From UBA4582 sp047630175 (GTDB taxonomy: Bacteria > Pseudomonadota > Gammaproteobacteria > Pseudomonadales > Azotimanducaceae), in assembly GCA_047630175.1 (NCBI GenBank), contig JBLHVI010000027.1:1-42153 (forward strand): a DNA stretch of 42,153 nt. Reading direction: 5' to 3'. A model generated the notes under the pieces. It saw nothing but the letters and a program-made list of their open reading frames with translations. It was not told the origin of the DNA and made no database searches. The first letter of the stretch is position 1. Every line of letters begins with the position of its first letter. Of this stretch, positions 14,926 to 24,700 are shown piece by piece. A program made the translations under genes and the position numbers.

Positions 14926-16083
14926 TTGACCAGCAGAGCAGTACTTGCCCTAGAGAATGGCACCGTATTTGAGGGCCAATCTATTGGCATTGATGGTCAG
15001 TCAGTCGGTGAGGTCGTTTTCAATACAAGTATGACGGGTTACCAAGAGATACTAACGGACCCGTCTTACGCCCGCCAAATCGTCACGTTGACCCACCCAC
15101 ATATCGGCAACACCGGTGTCACCCCCGAAGATGAGGAATCTGATTCGGTCTGGGCTGCAGGCCTCGTGATTCGTGATCTGCCGCTGGCGGTTAGCAATTG
15201 GCGCTCACAAGGCGACCTGCAGGGTTATCTAACCGACAGCCGTGTCGTCGCTATTGCCGGCATTGATACGCGCAAGTTGACCCGTATACTCCGCGAACAA
15301 GGCTCGCAGAAAGGCTGCATTATCGCCGGTGTCGACTTGTCTGCTGCAGACATTGAAGCGGCCATCGAGGCGGCTCGTGCTTTCAGCGGCCTTGGTGGGA
15401 TGGACTTAGCGCAAGTCGTTACAACCAAGGCGCCCTATACTTGGCGCCAAGGCAGCTGGGACTTGGCGACAGGTTACCCAGAACGCACCGATTTTAAATA
15501 CAAAGTGGTGGCTTACGACTTTGGTGTGAAGCGTAATATCTTGCGCATGCTCGCAGACCGCGGTTGCGATTTGACCATCGTGCCGGCCAAAACGCCCGCC
15601 GCTGAGGTGTTGGCCATGGCGCCCGATGGCATATTCCTGTCTAACGGACCGGGCGATCCTGAGCCTTGCGATTACGCCATTACCGCTATTAGCAGCTTGC
15701 TTGAGAGTGGGGTGCCCATGTTTGGTATCTGTCTCGGTCTGCAACTCCTGGGCTTAGCCAGTGGTATGAAGACGATCAAAATGGGCCACGGCCACCATGG
15801 CGCTAACCATCCAGTGCAAGATTTGCGCACGGATGTGGTTCTGATTTCTAGTCAAAATCATGGTTTTTGCATTGACGACGCCAACTTACCCGCAGGGGTT
15901 AAGGTGACTCACCGTTCTTTGTTTGACCAGTCACTGCAGGGTATCGAGCTTGTTGATGCGCCTGCCTTTGGGTTCCAGGGTCACCCCGAAGCGAGTCCAG
16001 GGCCGCATGACGCCGCGCCCTTGTTCGACCACTTTATTGACTTGATGAAAAGCTACCAGGACAGCAACGACGCCAATGCCTAA
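14926..16083 (+). CDS. carA: carbamoyl-phosphate synthase, small (glutaminase) subunit
   Basis: The 385-residue subunit hydrolyses glutamine and passes ammonia to CarB. The N-terminal domain has GEVVFNTSMTGYQEILTDPSY, and a class I amidotransferase domain follows from about 190. The triad C269 (FGICLG), H353 and E355 (GHPEAS) falls at the same numbers as in E. coli. Two other positions that are His in E. coli differ: 272 is Leu and 341 is Glu; H312 is kept. Translation starts at TTG 14926 with a strong GGAGG seven bases upstream, and no ATG fits. The stop overlaps the carB start by 8 bases. See the upstream attenuator candidate for regulation. Confidence 0.97.
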   Translation: MTSRAVLALENGTVFEGQSIGIDGQSVGEVVFNTSMTGYQEILTDPSYARQIVTLTHPHIGNTGVTPEDEESDSVWAAGLVIRDLPLAVSNWRSQGDLQGYLTDSRVVAIAGIDTRKLTRILREQGSQKGCIIAGVDLSAADIEAAIEAARAFSGLGGMDLAQVVTTKAPYTWRQGSWDLATGYPERTDFKYKVVAYDFGVKRNILRMLADRGCDLTIVPAKTPAAEVLAMAPDGIFLSNGPGDPEPCDYAITAISSLLESGVPMFGICLGLQLLGLASGMKTIKMGHGHHGANHPVQDLRTDVVLISSQNHGFCIDDANLPAGVKVTHRSLFDQSLQGIELVDAPAFGFQGHPEASPGPHDAAPLFDHFIDLMKSYQDSNDANA

Positions 16084-19000
16084 AAGAACCGATATAAAAA
16101 GTATTCTGATCATTGGCGCTGGGCCTATTGTCATCGGCCAAGCGTGCGAATTTGACTATTCAGGAGCACAAGCCTGCAAGGCGCTTCGCGAAGAGGGTTA
16201 CCGAGTCATTTTGGTGAACTCGAACCCCGCGACGATCATGACGGACCCCGCCATGGCCGACGCGACCTATATCGAGCCTATCACCTGGCAGGTGGTGGCG
16301 AAGATTATCGAGATCGAACGCCCTGATGTCTTACTGCCCACCATGGGTGGCCAAACGGCGCTCAACTGCGCGCTCGATTTAGACCGCGAAGGTGTGCTTG
16401 AACGCTTCAACGTAGAGATGGTTGGCGCCAAGAAGGAAGCCATCGATATGGCGGAAGATCGTCAGAAATTTGATACGGCGATGAAGTCCATTGGTCTCTC
16501 CACGCCAGTATCAGCGTTTGCTCATTCGTTGGAAGAAGCCAAGCGGGTTCAGGTCAAGCTGGGCTTTCCCTGCGTGATACGACCATCGTTTACGATGGGT
16601 GGTTCGGGTGGCGGTGTTGCTTACAACCATGATGACTTTGAAGAGATTTGTTTGCGCGGTCTTGACCTGTCGCCCACCAGTGAGTTGTTGATTGACGAAT
16701 CGCTGCTGGGCTGGAAAGAGTATGAAATGGAGGTGGTACGTGACAAAAATGATAACTGCATCATTGTCTGCACCATTGAAAACTTTGACCCCATGGGTAT
16801 CCACACGGGTGACTCGATCACTGTTGCGCCGGCTCAGACGCTGTCTGACAAAGAGTATCAAATCATGCGGAATGCGGCGATTGCCATATTGCGTGTCATT
16901 GGCGTAGAGACCGGCGGCTCTAATGTGCAGTTCGGCATAGATCCTGAAACGGGACGTATGGTCATTATCGAGATGAATCCGCGAGTTTCTCGCTCATCTG
17001 CCCTGGCGTCCAAGGCGACTGGTTTCCCTATCGCCAGAATTGCCGCCAAGTTAGCCATCGGTTACACCCTCGACGAATTGTCGAATGAAATTACTGGCGG
17101 AGCAACGCCGGCTTCGTTCGAGCCTTCGATGGACTATGTGGTTACTAAGATTCCGCGTTTCACGTTTGAAAAATTCCCTCAAGCTGAAAATTTTCTAACC
17201 ACCCAGATGAAGTCTGTAGGCGAGGTTATGGCCATTGGTCGCACCTTTCAGGAGTCACTACAAAAAGCGCTCCGTGGTTTAGAGGTCGATATCGACGGCC
17301 TCACACCGATCATGGACGACAGCGCAAGGGAATGGAAAACCCACCTGCGCAAAGAGTTGCAGGTCGCTGGCGCCGAGCGTATTCGCTATGTAGCAGACGC
17401 CATGAGACTTGGCTTTAGTATGGAAGAATTGTTTGAGCTGACCGGCATCGATCCCTGGTTTCTCGCGCAAATCGCAGACCTGGTGCAGCGCGAGCAGTCT
17501 TTAAAGGGGCGCGAAGTGTTGTCCATTAACCGGGACGAGATGTTTGATCTCAAGCAGCGAGGCTTCGGCGACGCCAGATTGGCTGCTGTGCTTGGCGTCA
17601 GTGAGCAATCACTTCGGATTCATCGCCTGTCAATGGATGTGAAGCCAGTTTATCGTCGGGTGGATACCTGCGCAGCTGAGTTTGCGACATCGACCGCTTA
17701 TATGTACTCGACTTACGAGTCAGAGTGCGAAGCAAATCCTACCGACCGCGACAAGATATTAGTGCTAGGTGGTGGGCCAAATCGTATCGGCCAAGGCATT
17801 GAGTTTGACTATTGCTGCGTTCATGCGGTGCTGGCGATGCGTGAGGATGGGTACGAGACCATCATGATAAATTGTAATCCGGAAACTGTATCGACAGATT
17901 TTGATACGGCCGACCGTCTATATTTTGAACCGCTGACGCTTGAAGATGTGCTCGCTGTTGTTGATATAGAGAAGCCCAAGGGCGTGATTGTGCAGTTTGG
18001 TGGCCAGACGCCATTAAAACTCGCTGAGGCATTGATGCAAGCGGGTGTGCCCGTTATTGGTACAACGCCAGATGCAATCGATCGAGCAGAAGACCGTGAA
18101 CGCTTTCAGCAGATGATTGATGGATTGGGTTTACGCCAACCAGCCAATAAAACGGTGAAGACCGAAGAAGAGGGTTTGCTGGCGGCTCGGAAAATTGGTT
18201 TCCCACTAGTGGTACGTCCTTCTTATGTGTTGGGCGGCCGGGCGATGGAGATTGTCTATGATGAGGCAGAGCTGTTGACCTACCTGCGTGAAGCAGTGAA
18301 GTTGTCGGACCGCTCACCGGTGCTACTCGACCGGTTCCTTGATCTGGCGATTGAGGTCGATGTGGACGCTGTGTCTGATGGCAAGCAGGTCGTTATTGGC
18401 GCGGTGATGCAGCATATCGAGCAGGCGGGGGTTCATTCTGGTGATTCGGCGTGTTCGTTACCGCCGTATAGCCTCAGTGAAGAGACCTTAGACGAGATGC
18501 GCAAGCAGGTCGTGCAGATGGGTCTAGAGTTGGGGGTTGTTGGTTTGATGAACGTGCAGTTCGCGATTCAAAACGGCGATATTTATATTCTGGAAGTAAA
18601 TCCACGGGCATCCAGAACTGTGCCTTTTGTGTCCAAATGTATCGGTACCTCGCTGGCGAAGGTGGCTGCACGTTGTATGGTGGGCAAGAGCCTAGTTGAG
18701 CAGGGCTTCACGGAAGAAATTATCCCTGATTATTTTAGTGTGAAAGAAGCGGTGTTCCCGTTCGGTAAGTTCCCAGGTGTTGATCCTATTCTTGGTCCAG
18801 AGATGAAATCAACGGGCGAAGTGATGGGTGTAGCCGAAACGTTTGCTGAGGCCTACCGTAAATCCCAGACGGGTTCTGGCGATCGTATTCCATCTACAGG
18901 TCGCGCCTTTTTGAGTGTGCGGGATGTTGACAAGGCAGAGGTTGTGCCCATTGCCATTGATTTGCTGGAGATTGGCTTTACGCTGGTGGCCACGCGAGGC

Positions 19001-19321
19001 ACCGCTAAAGTACTCAAGGAGGCTGGGCTGGAAGTTGATGTGATCAACAAGGTTCAGGAAGGCCGTCCTCATGTGGTAGATATGGTCAAGAACCACGAAG
19101 TTAACTACATCGTTAACACTACGGAAGGTAAGCAGGCCATCGCAGATTCTTATGCGATTCGTCGGACGGCGTTGCAGCACAAAGTATACAATTCAACGAC
19201 GATGGCGGGTGCCCGAGCGTGTATCGATGCAGTGCGGCATGGCGATGAGATTTCGGTATATCGCCTGCAGGATTTGCATAAGCGGCTCGCCAAGCGAACG
19301 CCAGGTGTGGACAAGCGCTAG
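16076..19321 (+). CDS. carB: carbamoyl-phosphate synthase, large subunit
   Basis: The 1081-residue synthetase makes carbamoyl phosphate from bicarbonate, ammonia and two ATP, feeding arginine and pyrimidine synthesis. It has two homologous halves, each with a pre-ATP-grasp domain (IGAGPIVIGQACEFDYSGAQ; GGGPNRIGQGIEFDYCCVHA) and an ATP-grasp domain (FPCVIRPSFTMGGSGGG; FPLVVRPSYVLGGRAMEIV). The C-terminal MGS-like allosteric domain starts near 940 (ATRGTAKVLKEAGLEVDVINK). ATG 16076 overlaps the end of carA, so translation is probably coupled. Length is close to E. coli (1073). Confidence 0.98.
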   Translation: MPKRTDIKSILIIGAGPIVIGQACEFDYSGAQACKALREEGYRVILVNSNPATIMTDPAMADATYIEPITWQVVAKIIEIERPDVLLPTMGGQTALNCALDLDREGVLERFNVEMVGAKKEAIDMAEDRQKFDTAMKSIGLSTPVSAFAHSLEEAKRVQVKLGFPCVIRPSFTMGGSGGGVAYNHDDFEEICLRGLDLSPTSELLIDESLLGWKEYEMEVVRDKNDNCIIVCTIENFDPMGIHTGDSITVAPAQTLSDKEYQIMRNAAIAILRVIGVETGGSNVQFGIDPETGRMVIIEMNPRVSRSSALASKATGFPIARIAAKLAIGYTLDELSNEITGGATPASFEPSMDYVVTKIPRFTFEKFPQAENFLTTQMKSVGEVMAIGRTFQESLQKALRGLEVDIDGLTPIMDDSAREWKTHLRKELQVAGAERIRYVADAMRLGFSMEELFELTGIDPWFLAQIADLVQREQSLKGREVLSINRDEMFDLKQRGFGDARLAAVLGVSEQSLRIHRLSMDVKPVYRRVDTCAAEFATSTAYMYSTYESECEANPTDRDKILVLGGGPNRIGQGIEFDYCCVHAVLAMREDGYETIMINCNPETVSTDFDTADRLYFEPLTLEDVLAVVDIEKPKGVIVQFGGQTPLKLAEALMQAGVPVIGTTPDAIDRAEDRERFQQMIDGLGLRQPANKTVKTEEEGLLAARKIGFPLVVRPSYVLGGRAMEIVYDEAELLTYLREAVKLSDRSPVLLDRFLDLAIEVDVDAVSDGKQVVIGAVMQHIEQAGVHSGDSACSLPPYSLSEETLDEMRKQVVQMGLELGVVGLMNVQFAIQNGDIYILEVNPRASRTVPFVSKCIGTSLAKVAARCMVGKSLVEQGFTEEIIPDYFSVKEAVFPFGKFPGVDPILGPEMKSTGEVMGVAETFAEAYRKSQTGSGDRIPSTGRAFLSVRDVDKAEVVPIAIDLLEIGFTLVATRGTAKVLKEAGLEVDVINKVQEGRPHVVDMVKNHEVNYIVNTTEGKQAIADSYAIRRTALQHKVYNSTTMAGARACIDAVRHGDEISVYRLQDLHKRLAKRTPGVDKR

Positions 19322-19353
19322 CATCTCGCTGACACTAGTCTCTAGCAGACGTC

Positions 19354-19389
19354 CTTTTGATGGTTGCTTGTAGAAGCTGCCATCAAAAG
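19354..19389. repeat. long hairpin between carB and greA
   Basis: CTTTTGATGG (19354-19363) and CCATCAAAAG (19380-19389) are exact complements. Inside, GCTT and AAGC pair around GTAG after a 2-by-2 internal loop. No T-run follows, so termination would be inefficient. It ends 43 bp before the greA start. Confidence 0.7.
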
Positions 19390-19432
19390 CTGTCGTTAAA
19401 AATTATTGTTAAAATATATATCGGAAAAATCT

Positions 19433-19909
19433 ATGGACAAGGTGCCAATGACCGCCGGTGGCGAGAAAGCGCTGCGAACCGAGGTCGATCATCTCAAGCA
19501 GTTTGAGCGACCTAGAATTATCAAGGAGATTGCTACTGCCAGAGCGCAGGGCGATTTACGCGAGAATGCCGAATACCAGTACGCGAAGGAAGAGCAGGGT
19601 TTTATTGAAGGTCGAATTGCCGATATCGAAGGTAAACTCAACCATGCTCAGGTGATTGATGTCACTGCTATTGAGCCGACTGGGCGGGTTGTTTTTGGTA
19701 CAACGGTACGCCTGCTGAACCTCGATACAGACGCCGAAATCACTTACCAAATCGTTGGTGATGATGAGGCTGACCTGAAGGTGCTTAAAATCTCTGTCTA
19801 TTCGCCTATCGCCCGAGCGCTGGTGGGCAAAGGAATTGGTGACGTTGTCATTGTGAAGGCGCCCAACGGTGATATTGAATATGAAATCTTCTCTGTGGAA
19901 CACCTTTAG
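19433..19909 (+). CDS. greA: transcription elongation factor GreA
   Basis: The 158-residue protein, the same length as E. coli GreA, inserts a coiled coil into the RNA polymerase channel and triggers cleavage of backtracked RNA. The coiled-coil tip carries the acidic motif DLRENAEYQYAKEEQGF with the conserved Asp and Glu. The C-terminal FKBP-like domain includes YQIVGDDEADLKVLKISVYSPIARALVGK. ATG 19433 has GGA seven bases upstream and fits the family start; an in-frame TTG at 19406 is less likely. It follows carB as in Pseudomonas, after a 111-bp gap with a long hairpin. Confidence 0.97.
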   Translation: MDKVPMTAGGEKALRTEVDHLKQFERPRIIKEIATARAQGDLRENAEYQYAKEEQGFIEGRIADIEGKLNHAQVIDVTAIEPTGRVVFGTTVRLLNLDTDAEITYQIVGDDEADLKVLKISVYSPIARALVGKGIGDVVIVKAPNGDIEYEIFSVEHL

Positions 19910-19935
19910 GTAGCGCTTACTAGCTGGCACACCCT

Positions 19936-21714
19936 ATGAAGTCTAGGTCGCTGCTTATTGTGTTAATAGGTTGGGCAATGATTGCGCCTGTGAGCGCTGA
20001 TCTAGTGTTGACCGGGCTCACCACTGAGATGGCCGACCTTGTATCGCCTCAGGCCAGCCTTTGGCAACAACCTTGTGGACTTAATCGTTGGGTGGTGCGA
20101 TACCAGTATGGGCAGTTAACGCGCGAGCTTCGCGCGGCATTAGAGACCTTCGGTTATTACTCGCCAGCCATCAACAGCGACCTGACGTTTCCGGCGTCGT
20201 TCCCAGCGCCTGCATTGCCGGCGGCCGCAACCGGCTCTGCGCGGCCACCGACCGACAAAGGCTGCTGGCATGCGAGCGTGCACATTGACCTAGGCGCCCC
20301 CGTGCTGGTTCGGCAGATAAGCCTCAGTGTTATTCCTGAAACGCCCGTTTTTCGTCAGGTATCTCAGGCTTTAATTGCTCTAGGGCAGCGATTCGACCAT
20401 CAACACTATGAGGGTTACAAGGCCGAGCTGGAACGAATTGCTGCGGAACAGGGTTTCTTTGATGCGCAATTCTTAGCCCGCGAGGTGGTGGTAGACCCAG
20501 AGGCGTTGACGGCGGAGATCAACCTTGAGTGGTCGGTTGGTGAGCGGTACCGTTTCGGCGCCGTGACCTACATTGGTGCTGGCTTCGATGCCAGTCTGCT
20601 TGACCGGTACCTGCCTTTCGCGCCTGGCGACCCTTATAACGCTGTAAGTCTCGGAACGTTGTACCAGGCGTTGCTGAGTAGTGATTATTTTGCTGATGTC
20701 GTTGTCGACGCTGATATCGAACATCAAGGCAAGCAAAATATAGAGCGGGTCGTACCCGTCAACGTGACACTAACGCCCATCGATCCTACAGAAACGCAGT
20801 TTGGGCTGGGCTTCTCCACCGATATTGGCGCGAAGGCTTCTGTCAGTCATACCAACAAACGTGTCAATAATCGCGGTCACCGGCTTGAGTCAACGCTATC
20901 TTTGGGTGAGCGGGAGTCTGAGGTCGGTGGTTTTTATCGTTTGCCTGACCCTAAATATGCCAGTGGTTGGACCAGCTTCTACGCGGGCGTTAACAAGACG
21001 GACACTGACACCAGCGATACTATTACGTCCAAACTGGGTGTCCGGCAGTTGGTGTTGTTGCGTGGAAATTGGATTATGACGCGTTATATAGAGGTTGTAG
21101 CCGATGATTTCACTGTGGGTGGGGTAGATCAACAGACCGCGAACCTAGTGCCCGGAGTGAGTCTGAGTCACACTTTTGCCAATTTGACTCGCCGGCCTCG
21201 ATTCGGCTACCGAATTGAGACAGGTGCGTCAGGCGCATCCAGAGCCGTAGGGTCAGATACTGACTTTGCGAATTTGTTTGTTAGCGGCAAGCTTATCGTA
21301 CCATTGCTAGCAAGCAGCCGACTGATCTTTCGGGGTCAAGTCGCGGCAGTGCTGAGTGATGATTTCGACGCCCTGGCACCTGAAAATCGCTATTTTACCG
21401 GCGGCGATAGTAAGGTCAGGGGGTATGATTTTGAATCCCTCGGGCCTATTGACGAGAATGGTGTGGTGATTGGCGGCAACCGTCTGCTAGAGGCGAGCTT
21501 TGAGCTCGACCAACGCATTACCGAAGACTGGGCGCTGGCGGCTTTTTTTGATGCCGGCAACGCGACGCTGGGGTCTTTTTCATCGACCTTTTCGACATCC
21601 GTTGGGGTTGGCGCGCGCTGGTACTCACCCATTGGCCCAGTTCAGGTCGATGTTGCTGCGCCCACCGACGGTGGCGGTTTTCGACTGCATATTAACCTTG
21701 GCCCAGAGCTGTGA
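19936..21714 (+). CDS. tamA: translocation and assembly module outer-membrane protein TamA
   Basis: The 592-residue protein belongs to the Omp85/BamA superfamily. A signal peptide (about 1-22, ending PVSA) is followed by three periplasmic POTRA-like domains and, from about 280, a 16-strand barrel region. The barrel contains FTGGDSKVRGYDFESLGP, whose VRGY is the Omp85 signature, and ends with GPVQVDVAAPTDGGGFRLHINLG. Its 26-bp gap from greA suggests a shared transcript. It overlaps tamB by four bases, and the pair forms the envelope-spanning TAM complex. The position between greA and yhbY is not the Pseudomonas arrangement. Confidence 0.93.
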   Translation: MKSRSLLIVLIGWAMIAPVSADLVLTGLTTEMADLVSPQASLWQQPCGLNRWVVRYQYGQLTRELRAALETFGYYSPAINSDLTFPASFPAPALPAAATGSARPPTDKGCWHASVHIDLGAPVLVRQISLSVIPETPVFRQVSQALIALGQRFDHQHYEGYKAELERIAAEQGFFDAQFLAREVVVDPEALTAEINLEWSVGERYRFGAVTYIGAGFDASLLDRYLPFAPGDPYNAVSLGTLYQALLSSDYFADVVVDADIEHQGKQNIERVVPVNVTLTPIDPTETQFGLGFSTDIGAKASVSHTNKRVNNRGHRLESTLSLGERESEVGGFYRLPDPKYASGWTSFYAGVNKTDTDTSDTITSKLGVRQLVLLRGNWIMTRYIEVVADDFTVGGVDQQTANLVPGVSLSHTFANLTRRPRFGYRIETGASGASRAVGSDTDFANLFVSGKLIVPLLASSRLIFRGQVAAVLSDDFDALAPENRYFTGGDSKVRGYDFESLGPIDENGVVIGGNRLLEASFELDQRITEDWALAAFFDAGNATLGSFSSTFSTSVGVGARWYSPIGPVQVDVAAPTDGGGFRLHINLGPEL

Positions 21715-24700
21715 TTCGCCGCTGGCTGGTTTATGGTGTTTTGGGGTGCTGTGCGTTGCTGGTTGGTGCCACATGGCTCAGCCTCTCTACTGAGCGCGGT
21801 AGTCTGTGGTTATTATCGCAATTGCCAGCGAATCAGCTCAGGGTCACGGGCTTACGCGGCAGTTTGCTGGATGAGATGCAAATCGAAAGACTGTCGGTGG
21901 AAACAGCCGTCGTGCAAATAGAGCTAAGCAATGTACGCCTGCGGCTCAACTTTGCGCGTTTATTACTAGCCCAACTAGAGGTCAGTTACGTTGCCGTAGA
22001 GGAGGCTCAAATCATCCGTCACGAACTGCAATCAGCCGCGCCAGGGACTGCTACTGAGTTTGCTGGCGTGCCCCTGCGCATAAATTTTCCGGCGATTGAA
22101 ATTCAGCAGGTCGATTACTGGCAGGGTGACGATAAAGTGCAGCTAACGAAGCTACAGTTAGCCGGTTCTGTTGTCTACAAAACACTTGAAGTGACTGATT
22201 TTGCCGCTACCTATACCGACTATCACTTGCATGGCGATGGTAGCCTCACGCTGGTACAGCCGTGGGCGTTCTCAGGCCACTACCAAATACTAGCGCCACA
22301 GGGTGAGCTTAGTGGCGAGGTTTATGGTGATCAGCGAGCGATCAACAGTCGCGCACAAGCGTTTGGGCTAACACTGATTGCCGACCTGCAATTGGCTGAG
22401 TCCCTGCAGAAGCTCACGATGCTGATGACGTCGCCGCGGCTGGAGCTTAGCAATTTTATCCCCGATATTGCGGGGTTTGAAAGCCTCTCGTTGGGCTCTG
22501 TAGACGTTCGGCTGGTGACTGACTTTTCATACTATGATGTCACTGGCGCTGCCGAAGTGGTCTCGAACTGGCTGCCGGCGTTGCCGTTAATCGTGGAAGC
22601 CGCATACGCTAATGATAAATTAACACTCGCTACCCTAAATCTTGAAACGGGTGAAGGAGGTGTCGGCCTAGCGGGGATCTATACGCTGGCGGACGAAGCG
22701 TTTGCAGGAGAGCTGACGATCGTTGATTTTCCTCTCTCTCTGGTCGATGCCTATTTAGAGACGCATGTTGCGGGTTATAGTGTGGGGGCAGTCAAAGGTC
22801 AGATATCGGCGATTGGGGAAGTGGCGCTGGCGCGGCAGCATTTGACATTGGCGTTTCCTAAGCTGACAGGTGAGTTTAACCAGCATCGCCTCGGCGGCAG
22901 TTTGAATCTGGCCGGCAGTCAACTTGATGATCTGGTGGTGTCGTTTGACGCGAGTCTGGCTAAGAACCAATTGCTGGCAGCGTTGGATATGCCGAGTGAG
23001 GAGTTGCGGATTGAATTTAGTGGCGAGGCGCTAGGGGCTATTTTGCCGGGTACCCAGGGCACGTTGGCGTTGACGGCGCTCGTAAAGCAATGGCGGCAGA
23101 ATCTTTGGGTTGAAGCCAGTGTCGACGTAAAAGATTTGGCTGTATTTGGCGGGCAAGTCGGCAATTTTTCGGCTTCTGTTATCTCGGTTAAGCCGGGTAC
23201 GACGACGCGGGTTAAGGTTGCTTCGAGCACGGCAGCGACCAATGAATATCGTGTTCAAGTCGCTGCGCAGGCAGTGCGCTGGGCGGACCAACCCCTTGGC
23301 AATTTATTGATCGGCCTGCAAGGTTCTCTTAATGAGCAGCGAGGTAGTATTACCTGGCAACGAGACAAGCAACAATTCAGCTCTCAGGTTGAGTACCAGG
23401 TTTTGGCGCCACTGGGTGGCCTCGCTGAGTTGCCGTCGCTGGCCAGGCTAACTCTATTTAACAGTGAGTTGAGTCTGCCGTGGGGTAAGTGGCGGTCGCC
23501 GAGTTTGGCGCTGGAATATGCAGATAAACCGCAGCTGAAGCTGCTCGCTCCCAGCTGTTGGGAGTCGATATCGACTGGTCAGTTATGTATCGATAGCGGG
23601 CATTTTGCACGTGCGGAATTCCAATTCGGCGCTCATCTAAGGCATATGCCTATAGATCTGGCGAATTTGCCGGGAGCGCCGGCGTTGACGTTAGTGGGTC
23701 AGTTGGACGCGAAGCTTGATGTGGCAGGTGACCTGAATGCTTGGCGCGGACAATTAGTCTATAACATGCCGCAAAGTCGGCTCAGCTGGTCTGATAGCGC
23801 TGAAGACCAGGCGCTGCTAGATGTGGGTGGGCAAGGTAGCATCGACACGTTTGCTGCAGTAGTGGACATGCAGGCACTGTCTAGCACGGTGCATCAGTTG
23901 ACGGCTCGGCTATCCCTTGCCGATCTGCGTCAGCCCAATGCCTTGGAGTTGTCAACGACGTTAGTTTCTCAAGACCTTGCACTCATAACAGCAATGCTAC
24001 CCTTTGTTGCTGAAGGTCAAGGTGAGGCTCGAGCGAGCGTTGACTATCGCCAGTCTAGTGCGCGTGTCGGTGCCAGTAATAATTCGAGTGCTAATTCGAG
24101 TCTTAATCCTGCGGTGCTACAGCGGAATTTGACTGGTCAGGTGAATTTAGGGCCGGGTGTTTCAGGTTTTATACCTGCTTTAAATCTGCGGTTTTCAGAC
24201 CTATCGCTTGAGGTTATGGCGCCAACAGAGAACGATGTTCAGTTTCGAGGCAGTGTTGTATCCGGAGCGGGTAACGTAGCGCTTGAGGGCAAGGGCGCAA
24301 AAGTACTGTCACCCGCACGGCAGATCAATGCGACGCTCAAGGGAGACCAATTTACGCTGGTGAACAGTCCAGCGCTGCAAATGGTGGCGAGCCCAGATCT
24401 TGCGATGGTCTTGGAGGGTCAGCAAATGAAACTGACGGGCAGTTTGCGACTCGACAGCGGGCGGGTCGAAGACAGCGCGCTACAAGCTAGCACTCGCGGC
24501 CGCTCTCAGGATGTTGTGCTATCGCGTGACAAGGCAAGCAACGTCAAGCGGCAGACCTTTGAGATGGATGTCGCGCTAGTCGTTGGTGATCAGGTGCAGA
24601 TATTGCTGTACGGACTTGATGCCAAGGTCTCGGGTGCCTTGCGACTGCGTCAATCCGCGACCAGGCCACTGCACGTTGAAGGTGCGCTGAGTCTTAAAGA

